DNA from: a virus
Reading direction: 5' to 3' (one strand)
Virus record (IMG/VR): IMGVR_UViG_3300020202_000174
Span: 1 to 34,044 of that record
Length of the DNA stretch: 34,044 bases
Shown here: one piece after another, positions 1 through 5,782 of the stretch
Numbering within the stretch: the first letter of the stretch is position 1
Layout: each line of letters begins with the position of its first letter
The notes under the pieces: model-generated
Told to the model about the DNA's origin: nothing
The model's database searches: none
The model's input: only the letters and a program-made list of their open reading frames with translations
Translations under genes and position numbers: made by a program

Positions 1-1
1 C

Positions 2-112
2 GCCTCCGCTCGTCTCAAGGGCCTGGCAGATAAGGGCCTCATTCGTGATAGCGGCGCTCGGCGCAAGACGCGATCGGGGAGAGCGGCCAGGGTTTATGTG
101 GCGGTGGCGTGA
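2..112 (+). CDS. C-terminal end of a winged-helix-like phage protein (5' truncated by window)
   Basis: An open frame enters from the left edge and stops at the TGA at 110-112. The 36 visible residues include the stretch RLKGLADKGLIRDSG followed by RKTRSGRAARVYV. This is the layout of the last helix and basic wing of a winged-helix DNA-binding domain, as in many phage regulators and early-region proteins. The start and most of the domain are missing, so no specific role can be assigned. The stop overlaps the next start (TGATG), which supports it as a real operon member. Confidence 0.6.
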   Translation, partial: ASARLKGLADKGLIRDSGARRKTRSGRAARVYVAVA

Positions 113-279
113 TGGATTATCCCACCAAAGACGACCCGCCCAACGGCTTTGAATTGTTCTGCACAATTCTCGCGTTTGCGTTCTTAGTGCTGCCATTCTT
201 CGCCCTGGTTGCAAGCGGAAGCGTGCTCATCATTTATGTGGTTCTGCGGTTTGCTGCCCGCCTTGTGGGGCTCGCATGA
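112..279 (+). CDS. Small membrane protein, 55 aa, unknown function
   Basis: ATG at 112 overlaps the previous stop, and the TGA at 277-279 overlaps the next ATG at 276. After an acidic, proline-rich head (MDYPTKDDPPNGFEL) comes a long hydrophobic run of about 40 residues (CTILAFAFLVLPFFALVA, then VLIIYVVLRFAARLVG). That is enough for one or two membrane helices. The family is not recognised. Coupling at both ends is the main reason to believe it is translated. Confidence 0.6.
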   Translation: MDYPTKDDPPNGFELFCTILAFAFLVLPFFALVASGSVLIIYVVLRFAARLVGLA

Positions 280-644
280 GGCTCCACCCCACCGAGGAAC
301 AGATACAGGGCGCCGTGGCCGACTACCTCGACCGCGCGCTGCCGGACGATGCCGTGTGGTTCCACGCGCCCAATGGAGGCCATCGCCATCCCGCCGTGGC
401 TGCCAAGCTCAAGTGGCTCGGCGTCAAACCTGGTGTGCCGGACATCTTCATCGTGTGGCGTGGGCGCTCGATCTGCATCGAACTGAAGGCGCACAAGGGA
501 ACGCTGTCGGATGCCCAGAAGGCGATGCAGCAACGGCTGATCTTGTCGGGGGCTGTGGTGTTCGAGGTCGCCCGCTCTGTCGATGAGGTTGAAGCGTTCT
601 TGCGCGGGGTTGGTCTTCCATTGAATGCGACGGTGTCACCATGA
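276..644 (+). CDS. VRR-NUC domain nuclease
   Basis: The 122-residue protein is almost entirely a stand-alone VRR-NUC domain, a PD-(D/E)XK-type nuclease fold found in phages and in FAN1. The core is visible as PGVPDIFIV (Asp about 56), then CIELKAHKG (Glu about 69, Lys 71), then S-D-A-Q (Gln about 81). The N-terminal EEQIQGAVADYLD helix and the HAPNGG turn are also typical. In phages such proteins sit in the replication/recombination region and probably cut branched or flap DNA. That role is inferred from the family. It overlaps both neighbours by 4 nt. Confidence 0.88.
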   Translation: MRLHPTEEQIQGAVADYLDRALPDDAVWFHAPNGGHRHPAVAAKLKWLGVKPGVPDIFIVWRGRSICIELKAHKGTLSDAQKAMQQRLILSGAVVFEVARSVDEVEAFLRGVGLPLNATVSP

Positions 645-1069
645 CCGCGCCTGACCTCTTCGCCAAGGGAGAGCCGCCGCGCCGAGGCACTCGGTTGCCG
701 TCCGATTGGAAGCCCACGCTTGAGGCTGCCAAGTTTGCGCGCGACCTGGGGCTGGATGTGCAGGCTGTCGCCGACCAGTTCCGCGACTACTGGATCTCAC
801 GCGCTGGCGCTGGTGGCGTGAAGCTGGATTGGCTCGCGACATGGCGCAACTGGTGCCGTGTGACTGCGGAGCGCAACGCCAACAAGCCCAAGCCTCGTGT
901 CAGCCAGTTCAACCTGCCGCCGTCTGCACCGCCTGAGACTGAGTGGTGGCCGAGGCTGCGCGGTTACAAGGCCGGTGGGTGGTGGTCTCCCATGTGGGGG
1001 CCGAGGCCGGAGAGCGGGAAGTGCTGGGCACCTGCGGCGGATATAGCCCGATGGAAAGCCCTCCAATGA
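641..1069 (+). CDS. Phage protein resembling the C-terminal region of replication initiators
   Basis: The 142-residue protein has the pattern RLPSDWKPT...FARDLGL...FRDYWIS...G.KLDWLATWRNWCR. I recognise this from the C-terminal DNA-binding tail of phage DnaT/replication-O-like proteins. Here it stands alone, without the usual N-terminal winged helix. The C-terminal third is Trp/Pro/Gly-rich. It follows a VRR-NUC gene with a 4-nt overlap, so a role in DNA replication is plausible but inferred. A gene split from a larger initiator is an alternative. Confidence 0.72.
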   Translation: MTAPDLFAKGEPPRRGTRLPSDWKPTLEAAKFARDLGLDVQAVADQFRDYWISRAGAGGVKLDWLATWRNWCRVTAERNANKPKPRVSQFNLPPSAPPETEWWPRLRGYKAGGWWSPMWGPRPESGKCWAPAADIARWKALQ

Positions 1070-1070
1070 C

Positions 1071-1184
1071 CTACTTCAGCCCCTTCTCGATGGCCCGGCA
1101 TATGGTCTCGGTGATCGACACCTTGTCCGCCTTGGCCCTGCGCAGGATCGCCTCCCGCAGCGCCTTGGGCGGCCGGAATGCCAT
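1071..1184 (-). CDS. Ribbon-helix-helix (Arc/CopG-like) regulator, 37 aa
   Basis: The reverse strand encodes MAFRPPKALREAILRRAKA, then DKVSITETICRAIEKGLK. This is a short beta-strand, helix, turn and helix as in Arc/CopG repressors, which bind DNA as dimers through the strand. ATG at 1184 has GGGGTGA upstream at reasonable spacing. An in-frame GTG at 1196 would add four residues. The gene ends one base after the rightward gene that stops at 1069, so the two converge. It lies beside the putative promoter of the downstream operon and may control it (inference). Confidence 0.7.
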   Translation of the reverse strand: MAFRPPKALREAILRRAKADKVSITETICRAIEKGLK

Positions 1185-1237
1185 GAGTGGAGTCACCCCG
1201 GTTGCTGGGCGGCCCCTCTTTTTCTGTAAAACAGTTA

Positions 1238-1264
1238 TTGACCTAGCCATTTAATCGTTATACA
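1238..1264 (+). promoter_or_regulatory. Possible promoter/operator for the 1303 operon
   Basis: The AT-rich gap between the leftward RHH gene and the ATG at 1303 holds TTGACC (1238-1243) and TATACA (1259-1264), 15 bp apart. This is shorter than the ideal 17 bp. TTATTG (1235-1240) gives 18 bp instead. CTGTAAAACAG (1224-1234) is a small palindrome just upstream. The gap is the only clearly AT-rich stretch nearby, so a regulated promoter is plausible but unproven. Confidence 0.35.
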
Positions 1265-1302
1265 ACAAATCCATCGTAAGTACAGCCCCTAGGGAGACGG
1301 TT

Positions 1303-1491
1303 ATGACCGACCGCGAAGAACTCGAAAAGCTGATGATCCAGGCCTGCACCAAGGGCGCCAACATCACGGTCGAGCGCGACACGACTGGCTACCCGACCAC
1401 CATCACGGTCAGCGGCGGCCTCAAGGGGGTCGGCCCTTGCCCGATGTCGCCGATCTACTTCGCGGAGAAGATGCGGGAGGTGCTGCGATGA
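1303..1491 (+). CDS. Small hypothetical phage protein, 62 aa
   Basis: ATG at 1303 follows a good Shine-Dalgarno, AGGGAG at 1291-1296. The protein begins with a charged helix (MTDREELEKLMIQACTKG), then a beta-rich centre (ITVERDTTGYPTTITVSGG) and a C-terminal helix (IYFAEKMREVLR). The family is not recognised. It is the first gene after the putative promoter, and its TGA overlaps the next ATG at 1488. Confidence 0.65.
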   Translation: MTDREELEKLMIQACTKGANITVERDTTGYPTTITVSGGLKGVGPCPMSPIYFAEKMREVLR

Positions 1492-1778
1492 GCCCCCGCT
1501 ACACCAAGCGCTTCGTCCTTGAAGGCGAGTGGAGCGGCTACACGTCTGCCCAGCGCCGCATCGTCCATCGCGAGGTCATCGGCCCCAAGCGCGCCGAGAA
1601 GATCAGAACCAACGGCCCTCACGTCATCACCTACACGGACGGCACAAGCCTGTTCCTTGACGTGCGAGAGGCCAAGCCGCGCGAGGTAATCAAGCCGATT
1701 AACGGCTCCGGCGACCTGATCAGCAAGGCCGAGCGGCGCGGTGGCACCCACATCAGCGTCATGGATTTGCGGTCGTGA
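1488..1778 (+). CDS. Hypothetical phage protein, 96 aa
   Basis: I choose ATG 1488 because it overlaps the previous stop (ATGA). An in-frame ATG at 1437 would run deep into the upstream gene. The protein is basic (MSPRYTKRFVLEGEWSGY, then QRRIVHREVI), with a beta-rich middle (HVITYTDGTSLFLDVRE). No catalytic motif or known family is apparent. Its position in a run of short coupled early genes suggests a host-takeover or accessory role, which is speculative. Confidence 0.65.
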   Translation: MSPRYTKRFVLEGEWSGYTSAQRRIVHREVIGPKRAEKIRTNGPHVITYTDGTSLFLDVREAKPREVIKPINGSGDLISKAERRGGTHISVMDLRS

Positions 1779-1987
1779 ACATCTTTGATGATCCCGAGGC
1801 TATGGAGGCCGTGCGGGTCCTTCGAGACAAAGGATACACCGCCGACCACGTCAAGGACTACATGCGCCTTCTCGAACTACACAGGAAGGCTGTAGCGCGG
1901 TCCGCAAACTACAAATGCACTCATGGCCATGACCAGTGCTGGTCGATGTATCCCGGACCTGAGTGCCCAACCTGCGAGAGGCGATGA
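1775..1987 (+). CDS. Small Cys/His protein, 70 aa, possible zinc knuckle
   Basis: GTG at 1775 overlaps the previous TGA (GTGA). The first 40 residues are helical (AMEAVRVLRDKGYTADHVKDY). The tail carries KCTHGHDQC and ECPTC, a C-x6-C plus C-x2-C arrangement with two His that could bind one zinc. Function unknown. The stop overlaps the ATGATG of the following gene. Confidence 0.62.
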   Translation: MNIFDDPEAMEAVRVLRDKGYTADHVKDYMRLLELHRKAVARSANYKCTHGHDQCWSMYPGPECPTCERR

Positions 1988-2373
1988 TGAGCGACGAATT
2001 GTTCCCGGTTTTGCGCGGGGTTGTTTTGAACAATGGCCATATCGATCCCGTCACTGGCCCGCGATGCATGGTGAAGATGAGCGAGGGCCCGCATCGAGGC
2101 AAATACGTCATCGCGCACACCGATAGTCTGTTGGCGGGCGGCATCGAAGTTCATGTTCAGGAGAAGGGGAAGCGGAAGGCGTGGCCATGCGGCCACACTC
2201 CGGATCCGAATGGGCCGCCGCCCCTGGAGCGTTGGCACCCCGAGGAACTGGGCTGGCAGCGCATAGGCCCGCGCGCATGGGAGAGGCCGGACGGCACGCG
2301 GCATGAGTTCCCCGTGGGATGGCGCGAGGAGGTTTTGATAAGGCCGCCGCTTAGAAAAGGCGGTGTTCTATGA
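1984..2373 (+). CDS. Hypothetical phage protein, about 129 aa
   Basis: Tandem ATGs at 1984 and 1987 follow GAGAGGCG; either could be used. An upstream in-frame ATG at 1963 lacks coupling. The protein has a beta-rich N-terminal half (LFPVLRGVVLNNGHIDPVTG, MSEGPHRGKYVIAHTDSLLA) and a Trp/Pro-rich C-terminal half (LERWHPEELGWQRIGPRAWE). No recognised domain. It overlaps both neighbours by 4 nt. Confidence 0.62.
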   Translation: MMSDELFPVLRGVVLNNGHIDPVTGPRCMVKMSEGPHRGKYVIAHTDSLLAGGIEVHVQEKGKRKAWPCGHTPDPNGPPPLERWHPEELGWQRIGPRAWERPDGTRHEFPVGWREEVLIRPPLRKGGVL

Positions 2374-2642
2374 TCGATCTCTTACGCATCGCTGAGTTGG
2401 CTGACGAGTACACATTCCCGGATCACGCGATGGCGGGCCGCGTTGGTGGCACGCTGACGATTGGAGAGCTTCGGGAAATGCTGAGCATCGTGGCGTTCAC
2501 CCTTGAGGCGCAAGAGATCGGCCGGTCCGTTATTCGCGACGAAGAGCCGTTCGCGAAGACTGCTGCCACACCGCTCGAATCGCGGGTGACGTACCTGGAA
2601 AGGCTGGTCGGCGAACTCAAGGGTTGGAGACTGGAGGAATGA
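2370..2642 (+). CDS. Small hypothetical protein, 90 aa, mostly helical
   Basis: ATG at 2370 overlaps the previous TGA. Residues 1-40 contain LLRIAELADEYTFPDHAMAG, and the C-terminal third looks like a short coiled coil (LESRVTYLERLVGELKGW). No family recognised. It ends at TGA 2640-2642, within the ATGATG that starts the next gene. Confidence 0.6.
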   Translation: MIDLLRIAELADEYTFPDHAMAGRVGGTLTIGELREMLSIVAFTLEAQEIGRSVIRDEEPFAKTAATPLESRVTYLERLVGELKGWRLEE

Positions 2643-2869
2643 TGGCTGAGTCGAGCATTGAAGCTGATTGGGGCGACGCATGGCATCCAATCGAGACGGC
2701 GCCGAGGGATGGGACGCGGGTCCTGTTCTGCGCGTCACCCGACTACCGTGGCGACCGCGTCCACATCGGCTGGTTCAACAAGTGGGGTGAGGCTTGTTGG
2801 CAGGGTCTCGCCCACAACCCGACGCCGGTAGCATGGCAGCCCCTGCCAGAACCGAAAAAATCACCGTAG
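2642..2869 (+). CDS. DUF551-like small phage protein, 75 aa
   Basis: The sequence DAWHPIETAPRDGTRVLFCA followed by HIGWFNKWGEACW and VAWQPLPEP is the DUF551 signature. That signature is W-x-P-I-x-x-A-P-x-D-G-T followed by a W-x-P-L-P ending, and the function is unknown. ATG 2642 is favoured because GGAGGA ends at 2638; ATG 2639 is directly abutting. A second copy of this domain is embedded in the large leftward gene at 32524-33981. This is the last gene before the structured noncoding region. Confidence 0.78.
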   Translation: MAESSIEADWGDAWHPIETAPRDGTRVLFCASPDYRGDRVHIGWFNKWGEACWQGLAHNPTPVAWQPLPEPKKSP

Positions 2870-2935
2870 AATCGCGCTTTCACAGCGTTTGTTCTCGACT
2901 CGTTCTCACAGATGGAGTAGACCAGAAAAGCGAAA

Positions 2936-3382
2936 GGGCTCAACCATTACGTGAGCCCCTTCGGAGTCGGATGTAGTTCCAGCTACGAGCCGCCTCGATG
3001 GTCGAACCACCTACCCGGATAATAGGTTAGATGGCGACACTATTCAACCCGCATGCTGGCCCGGCTCGAACCGGAACATGGGATCTCCGTCGCCCACCAA
3101 TAGGACGGTCAAATGCGGGCTCTCCTTGCCAGGAACCCGCGACCTGTACGGTGCCGCAACTGCGGTCTGGGACGGTAGGGGGCCATTTCTTCCAGCGAGC
3201 GTGACTTCTCGCAATATGGATGGCCTCGGGTAGCCCTATAGCTGCCCAAAGTGGAGCCGCGGTGGAAATACGCGGTGCTCGCGAGCGAAAGCAACCGAGC
3301 GAAGGCACTGAGTACACGAGCCGCGAGGCTTCCCCCTAGTCAGGGGCTATCGAAGAGGGACCTGTACCCTCACCGGTAGGTG
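2936..3382 (+). ncRNA. Candidate large structured noncoding RNA (about 450 nt), undescribed as far as I can tell
   Basis: No credible gene covers 2870-3408. Reading + strand RNA, perfect or near-perfect stems follow one another: 2936-2942/2952-2958, 3009-3013/3023-3027, 3033-3038/3089-3094 (enclosing 3048-3055/3077-3082 with one bulge, enclosing 3061-3064/3071-3074), 3115-3119/3136-3140 (enclosing 3123-3126/3131-3134), 3154-3157/3162-3165, 3181-3186/3220-3225 (enclosing 3195-3199/3208-3212), 3228-3234/3241-3247, 3257-3261/3271-3275, 3275-3282/3299-3308, 3318-3322/3327-3331, 3333-3336/3343-3346, 3355-3359/3367-3371, 3371-3374/3379-3382. Two tetraloops are GNRA (GCGA, GAAA). Such nesting recalls the ornate phage RNAs GOLLD and ROOL, but I cannot match either. 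Strand and ends are inferred; 3' leader use for the 3409 gene is possible. Confidence 0.55.
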
Positions 3383-3408
3383 GAAAAGGCAACGCTATGG
3401 AGAGAACG

Positions 3409-3669
3409 ATGAGAGTGCCCGACTTGAAGAGCGCAGAACGCAAGAGACTAGAGACACGACGACAACGTGACCGAGATCTACGCGATTGGGCGCAGCCTGA
3501 ACTGCGCAAGTGCGAGGCCAAAGACGAGGACACTTGCCGAGCACTGTACTGCCCGAAGCATCGACAGCGACTCGCGTACTGCCCGTGGGAGAAAAACGGC
3601 CACGTCACGCCTCCCGGCGAGTCCGGCTGCCGCGTGCCAAAGCATCTTATCCAAGGAGGAACAGCATGA
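3409..3669 (+). CDS. Small basic Cys-containing protein, 86 aa
   Basis: ATG 3409 is preferred because GGAGAG sits five bases upstream. ATG 3397 is in frame but has only AAGG upstream. The N-terminal half is very basic and helical (KSAERKRLETRRQRDRDLRD). The second half has several Cys and His (CEAKDEDTCRALYCPKHRQR, YCPWEK), possibly a metal site. It is the first gene after the structured RNA, 26 nt downstream of the last hairpin. Function unknown. Confidence 0.58.
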   Translation: MRVPDLKSAERKRLETRRQRDRDLRDWAQPELRKCEAKDEDTCRALYCPKHRQRLAYCPWEKNGHVTPPGESGCRVPKHLIQGGTA

Positions 3670-3860
3670 GCATACCATCCAGCGCAGATATGGAAGCCGC
3701 CCGCGAATGGGTCCTGAAGACCGAGGAATGGTCAGAGACGCCAAAGGAAGGCGTTCTCGGCCCCAGCGGCATGATGTGGCGTGAACTGCACTGCTCGCGC
3801 TGTGGCGAGGATTTCTGGTCGTGCCGCGCGGGCCATGACCATTCGTGCCAAAGCATCTGA
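3666..3860 (+). CDS. Small hypothetical protein with Cys pair, 64 aa
   Basis: ATG 3666 follows a very strong AAGGAGGAAC ribosome site and overlaps the previous TGA, so this start is firm. The C-terminal half shows LHCSRCGEDFWSCRAGHDHS, a C-x2-C with later Cys and two His, compatible with a small zinc ribbon. Family not recognised. Confidence 0.62.
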   Translation: MSIPSSADMEAAREWVLKTEEWSETPKEGVLGPSGMMWRELHCSRCGEDFWSCRAGHDHSCQSI

Positions 3861-3879
3861 TTACGACTGGAGGGACGGC

Positions 3880-4098
3880 ATGAGTGAGCGTTTCGACCCA
3901 AGTGACGGTGAAGGGCAGTACGCCGATCCCCGCGTCTTCGTATGCCAGGGGCCGCCCGTGTGTGAACTGCAGGACGAAGATGCCGTTCGCGCCCAACAGA
4001 TGCGGGCGGCAGGCATGAAAGAAGGCTGCCCATGGTGCAAGGTCATCACCGTTCACCCGGATGGTAGCGAGACGACAGAGGCGCCGGGGCGCGCATGA
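3880..4098 (+). CDS. Small acidic hypothetical protein, 72 aa
   Basis: ATG 3880 has GGAGGGAC upstream. An earlier in-frame ATG at 3781 would overlap the previous gene without a ribosome site. The protein is acidic at its start (FDPSDGEGQYADPR) and has Cys near both ends (VCQGPPVCE, GCPWCKV). No family recognised. It overlaps the HNH-like gene by 4 nt. Confidence 0.58.
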   Translation: MSERFDPSDGEGQYADPRVFVCQGPPVCELQDEDAVRAQQMRAAGMKEGCPWCKVITVHPDGSETTEAPGRA

Positions 4099-4361
4099 TC
4101 CGCATCGCATTCCTCCTGCTTATCCTCTCATTCCCCACCCACGGGAGAGACCGGAACGTCCCGGCCGCTTTCCAGCGCGAGTTTCCCTGCCCCTCAACAG
4201 GCAAGACGACCGGCGCCTGCCCTGGCTGGACCAGAGATCATTGGATTCCGCTTGCCTGTGGTGGGCCTGACACGATCGACAACATGGTTTGGCAGACCAC
4301 GGAAGAAGCCAAAGCCAAGGACAAATGGGAGCTGAAGGGATGCCGAAGAAAGGCGAAGTAA
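4095..4361 (+). CDS. HNH-like endonuclease with N-terminal hydrophobic leader, 88 aa
   Basis: Residues 1-17 ([17 protein letters not shown]) look like a signal peptide or membrane anchor. The rest carries [20 protein letters not shown], then [18 protein letters not shown]. That gives a D-H pair, a G-G-x-D-x-x-x-N turn and a downstream [14 protein letters not shown], the order of an HNH/treble-clef nuclease. Export of a phage HNH enzyme is unusual and fits a periplasmic nuclease, though this is inference. ATG 4095 overlaps the previous stop. The last 22 nt overlap the following HNH-type gene in another frame. Confidence 0.68.
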   Translation: MIRIAFLLLILSFPTHGRDRNVPAAFQREFPCPSTGKTTGACPGWTRDHWIPLACGGPDTIDNMVWQTTEEAKAKDKWELKGCRRKAK

Positions 4362-5062
4362 TTGATCTGACTGGGCGCGGTTTTGGTCGGCTGACCGTTC
4401 TTGGGTATTCCGGCACGAACCGAAAGCGCAGTGCGCAATGGCACTGCCTGTGTTCCTGCGGGTCGACCAAGACCATCGACGGGATGTCGCTGCGAAAGGG
4501 CGATACGACCTCATGTGGATGCTATCAGCGCGAATCCTCTGCCGCTCGCAACGCGGTGCTGAAGGTCACGCACGGTCATACGGGGACGCCAGAATATCAT
4601 TCTTGGCGGGCCATGATGGCTCGCTGTCGGAATCCTAAGCACGACGCGTTCTCGCGATATGGCGGTCTCGGCATCGCCGTATGCGATCGGTGGGAGAGTT
4701 TCGAGAATTTCTTGGCCGACATGGGGCCGCGACCTGTTGGGATGACCCTGGAGCGAATCGACAACGGCGCCTCCTACGAACCAAGCAACTGTCGATGGGC
4801 AAGTCCCATTGAGCAGGCGCGGAACCGTAGGTGCAACCTTGGGCCGGTGACGGCCTTCGGGGAGGTCCGTCCGATCTGGGAATGGGTGGTTGATCCAAGG
4901 TGCCGCGTCACTGAGCGAACGCTACGCAAGCGGTTGGCCGCTGGCTGGTCGGGAGAACGGGCACTCACCGGGACGGAGTCTGAATTGCGACACATTGCGT
5001 CCGTTGCTCGCGAGCGCGCCAAGAAGCTCAAGACCCGCGTTGCACCCCTCCCTTGCCAATAG
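4340..5062 (+). CDS. Homing-type HNH endonuclease, 240 aa
   Basis: ATG 4340 has GAAGGG just upstream; the frame is open further left but inside the previous gene. Residues 8-65 form a Cys-rich domain ([25 protein letters not shown]). Residues about 90-170 hold the phage homing-nuclease pattern [41 protein letters not shown], then Q-A-R-N-R-R. The C-terminal part looks like a DNA-binding helix set ([18 protein letters not shown]). These enzymes usually spread themselves and are not needed for growth. It lies between early genes and the packaging operon. Confidence 0.8.
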   Translation: MPKKGEVIDLTGRGFGRLTVLGYSGTNRKRSAQWHCLCSCGSTKTIDGMSLRKGDTTSCGCYQRESSAARNAVLKVTHGHTGTPEYHSWRAMMARCRNPKHDAFSRYGGLGIAVCDRWESFENFLADMGPRPVGMTLERIDNGASYEPSNCRWASPIEQARNRRCNLGPVTAFGEVRPIWEWVVDPRCRVTERTLRKRLAAGWSGERALTGTESELRHIASVARERAKKLKTRVAPLPCQ

Positions 5063-5070
5063 GAGAAGCG

Positions 5071-5316
5071 ATGACTATGACCGACATCACGATCGAGAAG
5101 GGCATACCCTTCCCCCAGCCCACCCTCCGTCCCAAGGGCCGCCCCCTGGTCCATCGCTGGGACCTCATGGAGGTGGGAGACTCACGCCTCATGCCCACCC
5201 AGGGCTCTGCGAGGTGCGCCATTGACTGGGGCCTGCGTAACGGCCGGGTGTTCCTGATGGCGAAGGAGAAGACAAAGAAGCCGCCGTATGGATGGCGAGT
5301 GTGGCGCAAGACTTAG
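5071..5316 (+). CDS. Small phage protein of the common MEVGDS type, 81 aa
   Basis: ATG 5071 follows AGGAGAAGCG. The sequence DITIEKGIPFPQP, HRWDLMEVGDSRLMP and the ending YGWRVWRKT match a short protein seen widely in phages (I recall it as a DUF7303-like family; the name needs checking). Function unknown. A beta-rich fold is likely. It is the last gene before the packaging operon. Confidence 0.68.
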   Translation: MTMTDITIEKGIPFPQPTLRPKGRPLVHRWDLMEVGDSRLMPTQGSARCAIDWGLRNGRVFLMAKEKTKKPPYGWRVWRKT

Positions 5317-5341
5317 TATCGGATATTCGCAGGGTGTAGCG

Positions 5342-5360
5342 CACTATACTGGCTATAGTG
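5342..5360. promoter_or_regulatory. Perfect inverted repeat upstream of the late operon
   Basis: CACTATA-CTGGC-TATAGTG has perfect 7-bp arms and a 5-bp spacer, and lies about 40 bp before TerS. It contains two overlapping -10-like hexamers (TATACT 5345-5350, TATAGT 5354-5359). No convincing -35 is visible. It could be an operator or an activator-dependent late promoter. Confidence 0.4.
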
Positions 5361-5401
5361 ATACTGCGCTCGTTCATCTTCCCCACGGATGACGAGGCAT
5401 A

Positions 5402-5782
5402 ATGGCCGAAAGAGGCCGCCCTTCCATCTTCTCCGAAGAGTTGGCGACTCGCATCTGCGAGCGTCTTGCTGCGGGCGAAACGCTCCGCGCAATCTGCCGT
5501 GACGATGATATGCCGGATGAGCGCACTGTCCGCACTTGGGCGCGGGACAACGAGGTATTTTCCCCGCAGTACGCGAAGGCCCGTGAGATCGGCTACCAGG
5601 GGATGGCCGACGAAATCATTGTGATTGCAGATGCCAGCGATGACGCACGCTTGCAGGTCGATACACGCAAGTGGCTGATGAGCAAGGCGCTGCCGAAGAT
5701 CTACGGCGACAAGCAGACCATGGAGCACGAGGGCAATATCACTGTCGTCGTCCGCAAGTTCTCGGAAGAAGCGATTGGCTGA
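5402..5782 (+). CDS. Terminase small subunit (TerS)
   Basis: The 126-residue protein begins GRPSIFSEELATRICERLAA, then AICRDDDMPDERTVRTWARD. This is the helix-turn-helix that recognises the packaging site. It continues to RLQVDTRKWLMSKALPKIYGDK, the conserved end of the helical core in phage terminase small-subunit-like proteins. The C-terminal tail (GNITVVVRKFSEEAIG) likely contacts the large subunit. Small subunits form rings that load the motor on concatemeric DNA. It is translationally coupled to TerL by an 8-nt overlap. Confidence 0.9.
   Translation: MAERGRPSIFSEELATRICERLAAGETLRAICRDDDMPDERTVRTWARDNEVFSPQYAKAREIGYQGMADEIIVIADASDDARLQVDTRKWLMSKALPKIYGDKQTMEHEGNITVVVRKFSEEAIG

Noticed and set aside
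1160-1215. Terminator from repeated GGGCGGCC
   Set aside because: The two copies are direct, not inverted, so they do not form a stem.
2936-2958. Rho-independent terminator
   Set aside because: The 7-bp stem is not followed by a T-run (CTTCGGAG follows), so it is treated as the first stem of the structured RNA.
2960-3110. tRNA genes suggested by GGTCGAACC and GGCTCGAACC stretches
   Set aside because: Neither can be placed as a T-arm directly before a matching acceptor 3' strand; no cloverleaf could be closed on either strand.
3027-3317. 96-residue leftward ORF covering the structured region
   Set aside because: Composition is random-like (Arg/Pro/Ser), it has no ribosome site, and it is explained by GC-rich stems rather than coding.
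2870-3408. HEARO/omega RNA, group II intron or retron RNA
   Set aside because: No IscB/IsrB, TnpB or reverse transcriptase gene is next to it, and no group II domain V-like hairpin is seen. The HNH genes at 4095 and 4340 are not of the IscB type.
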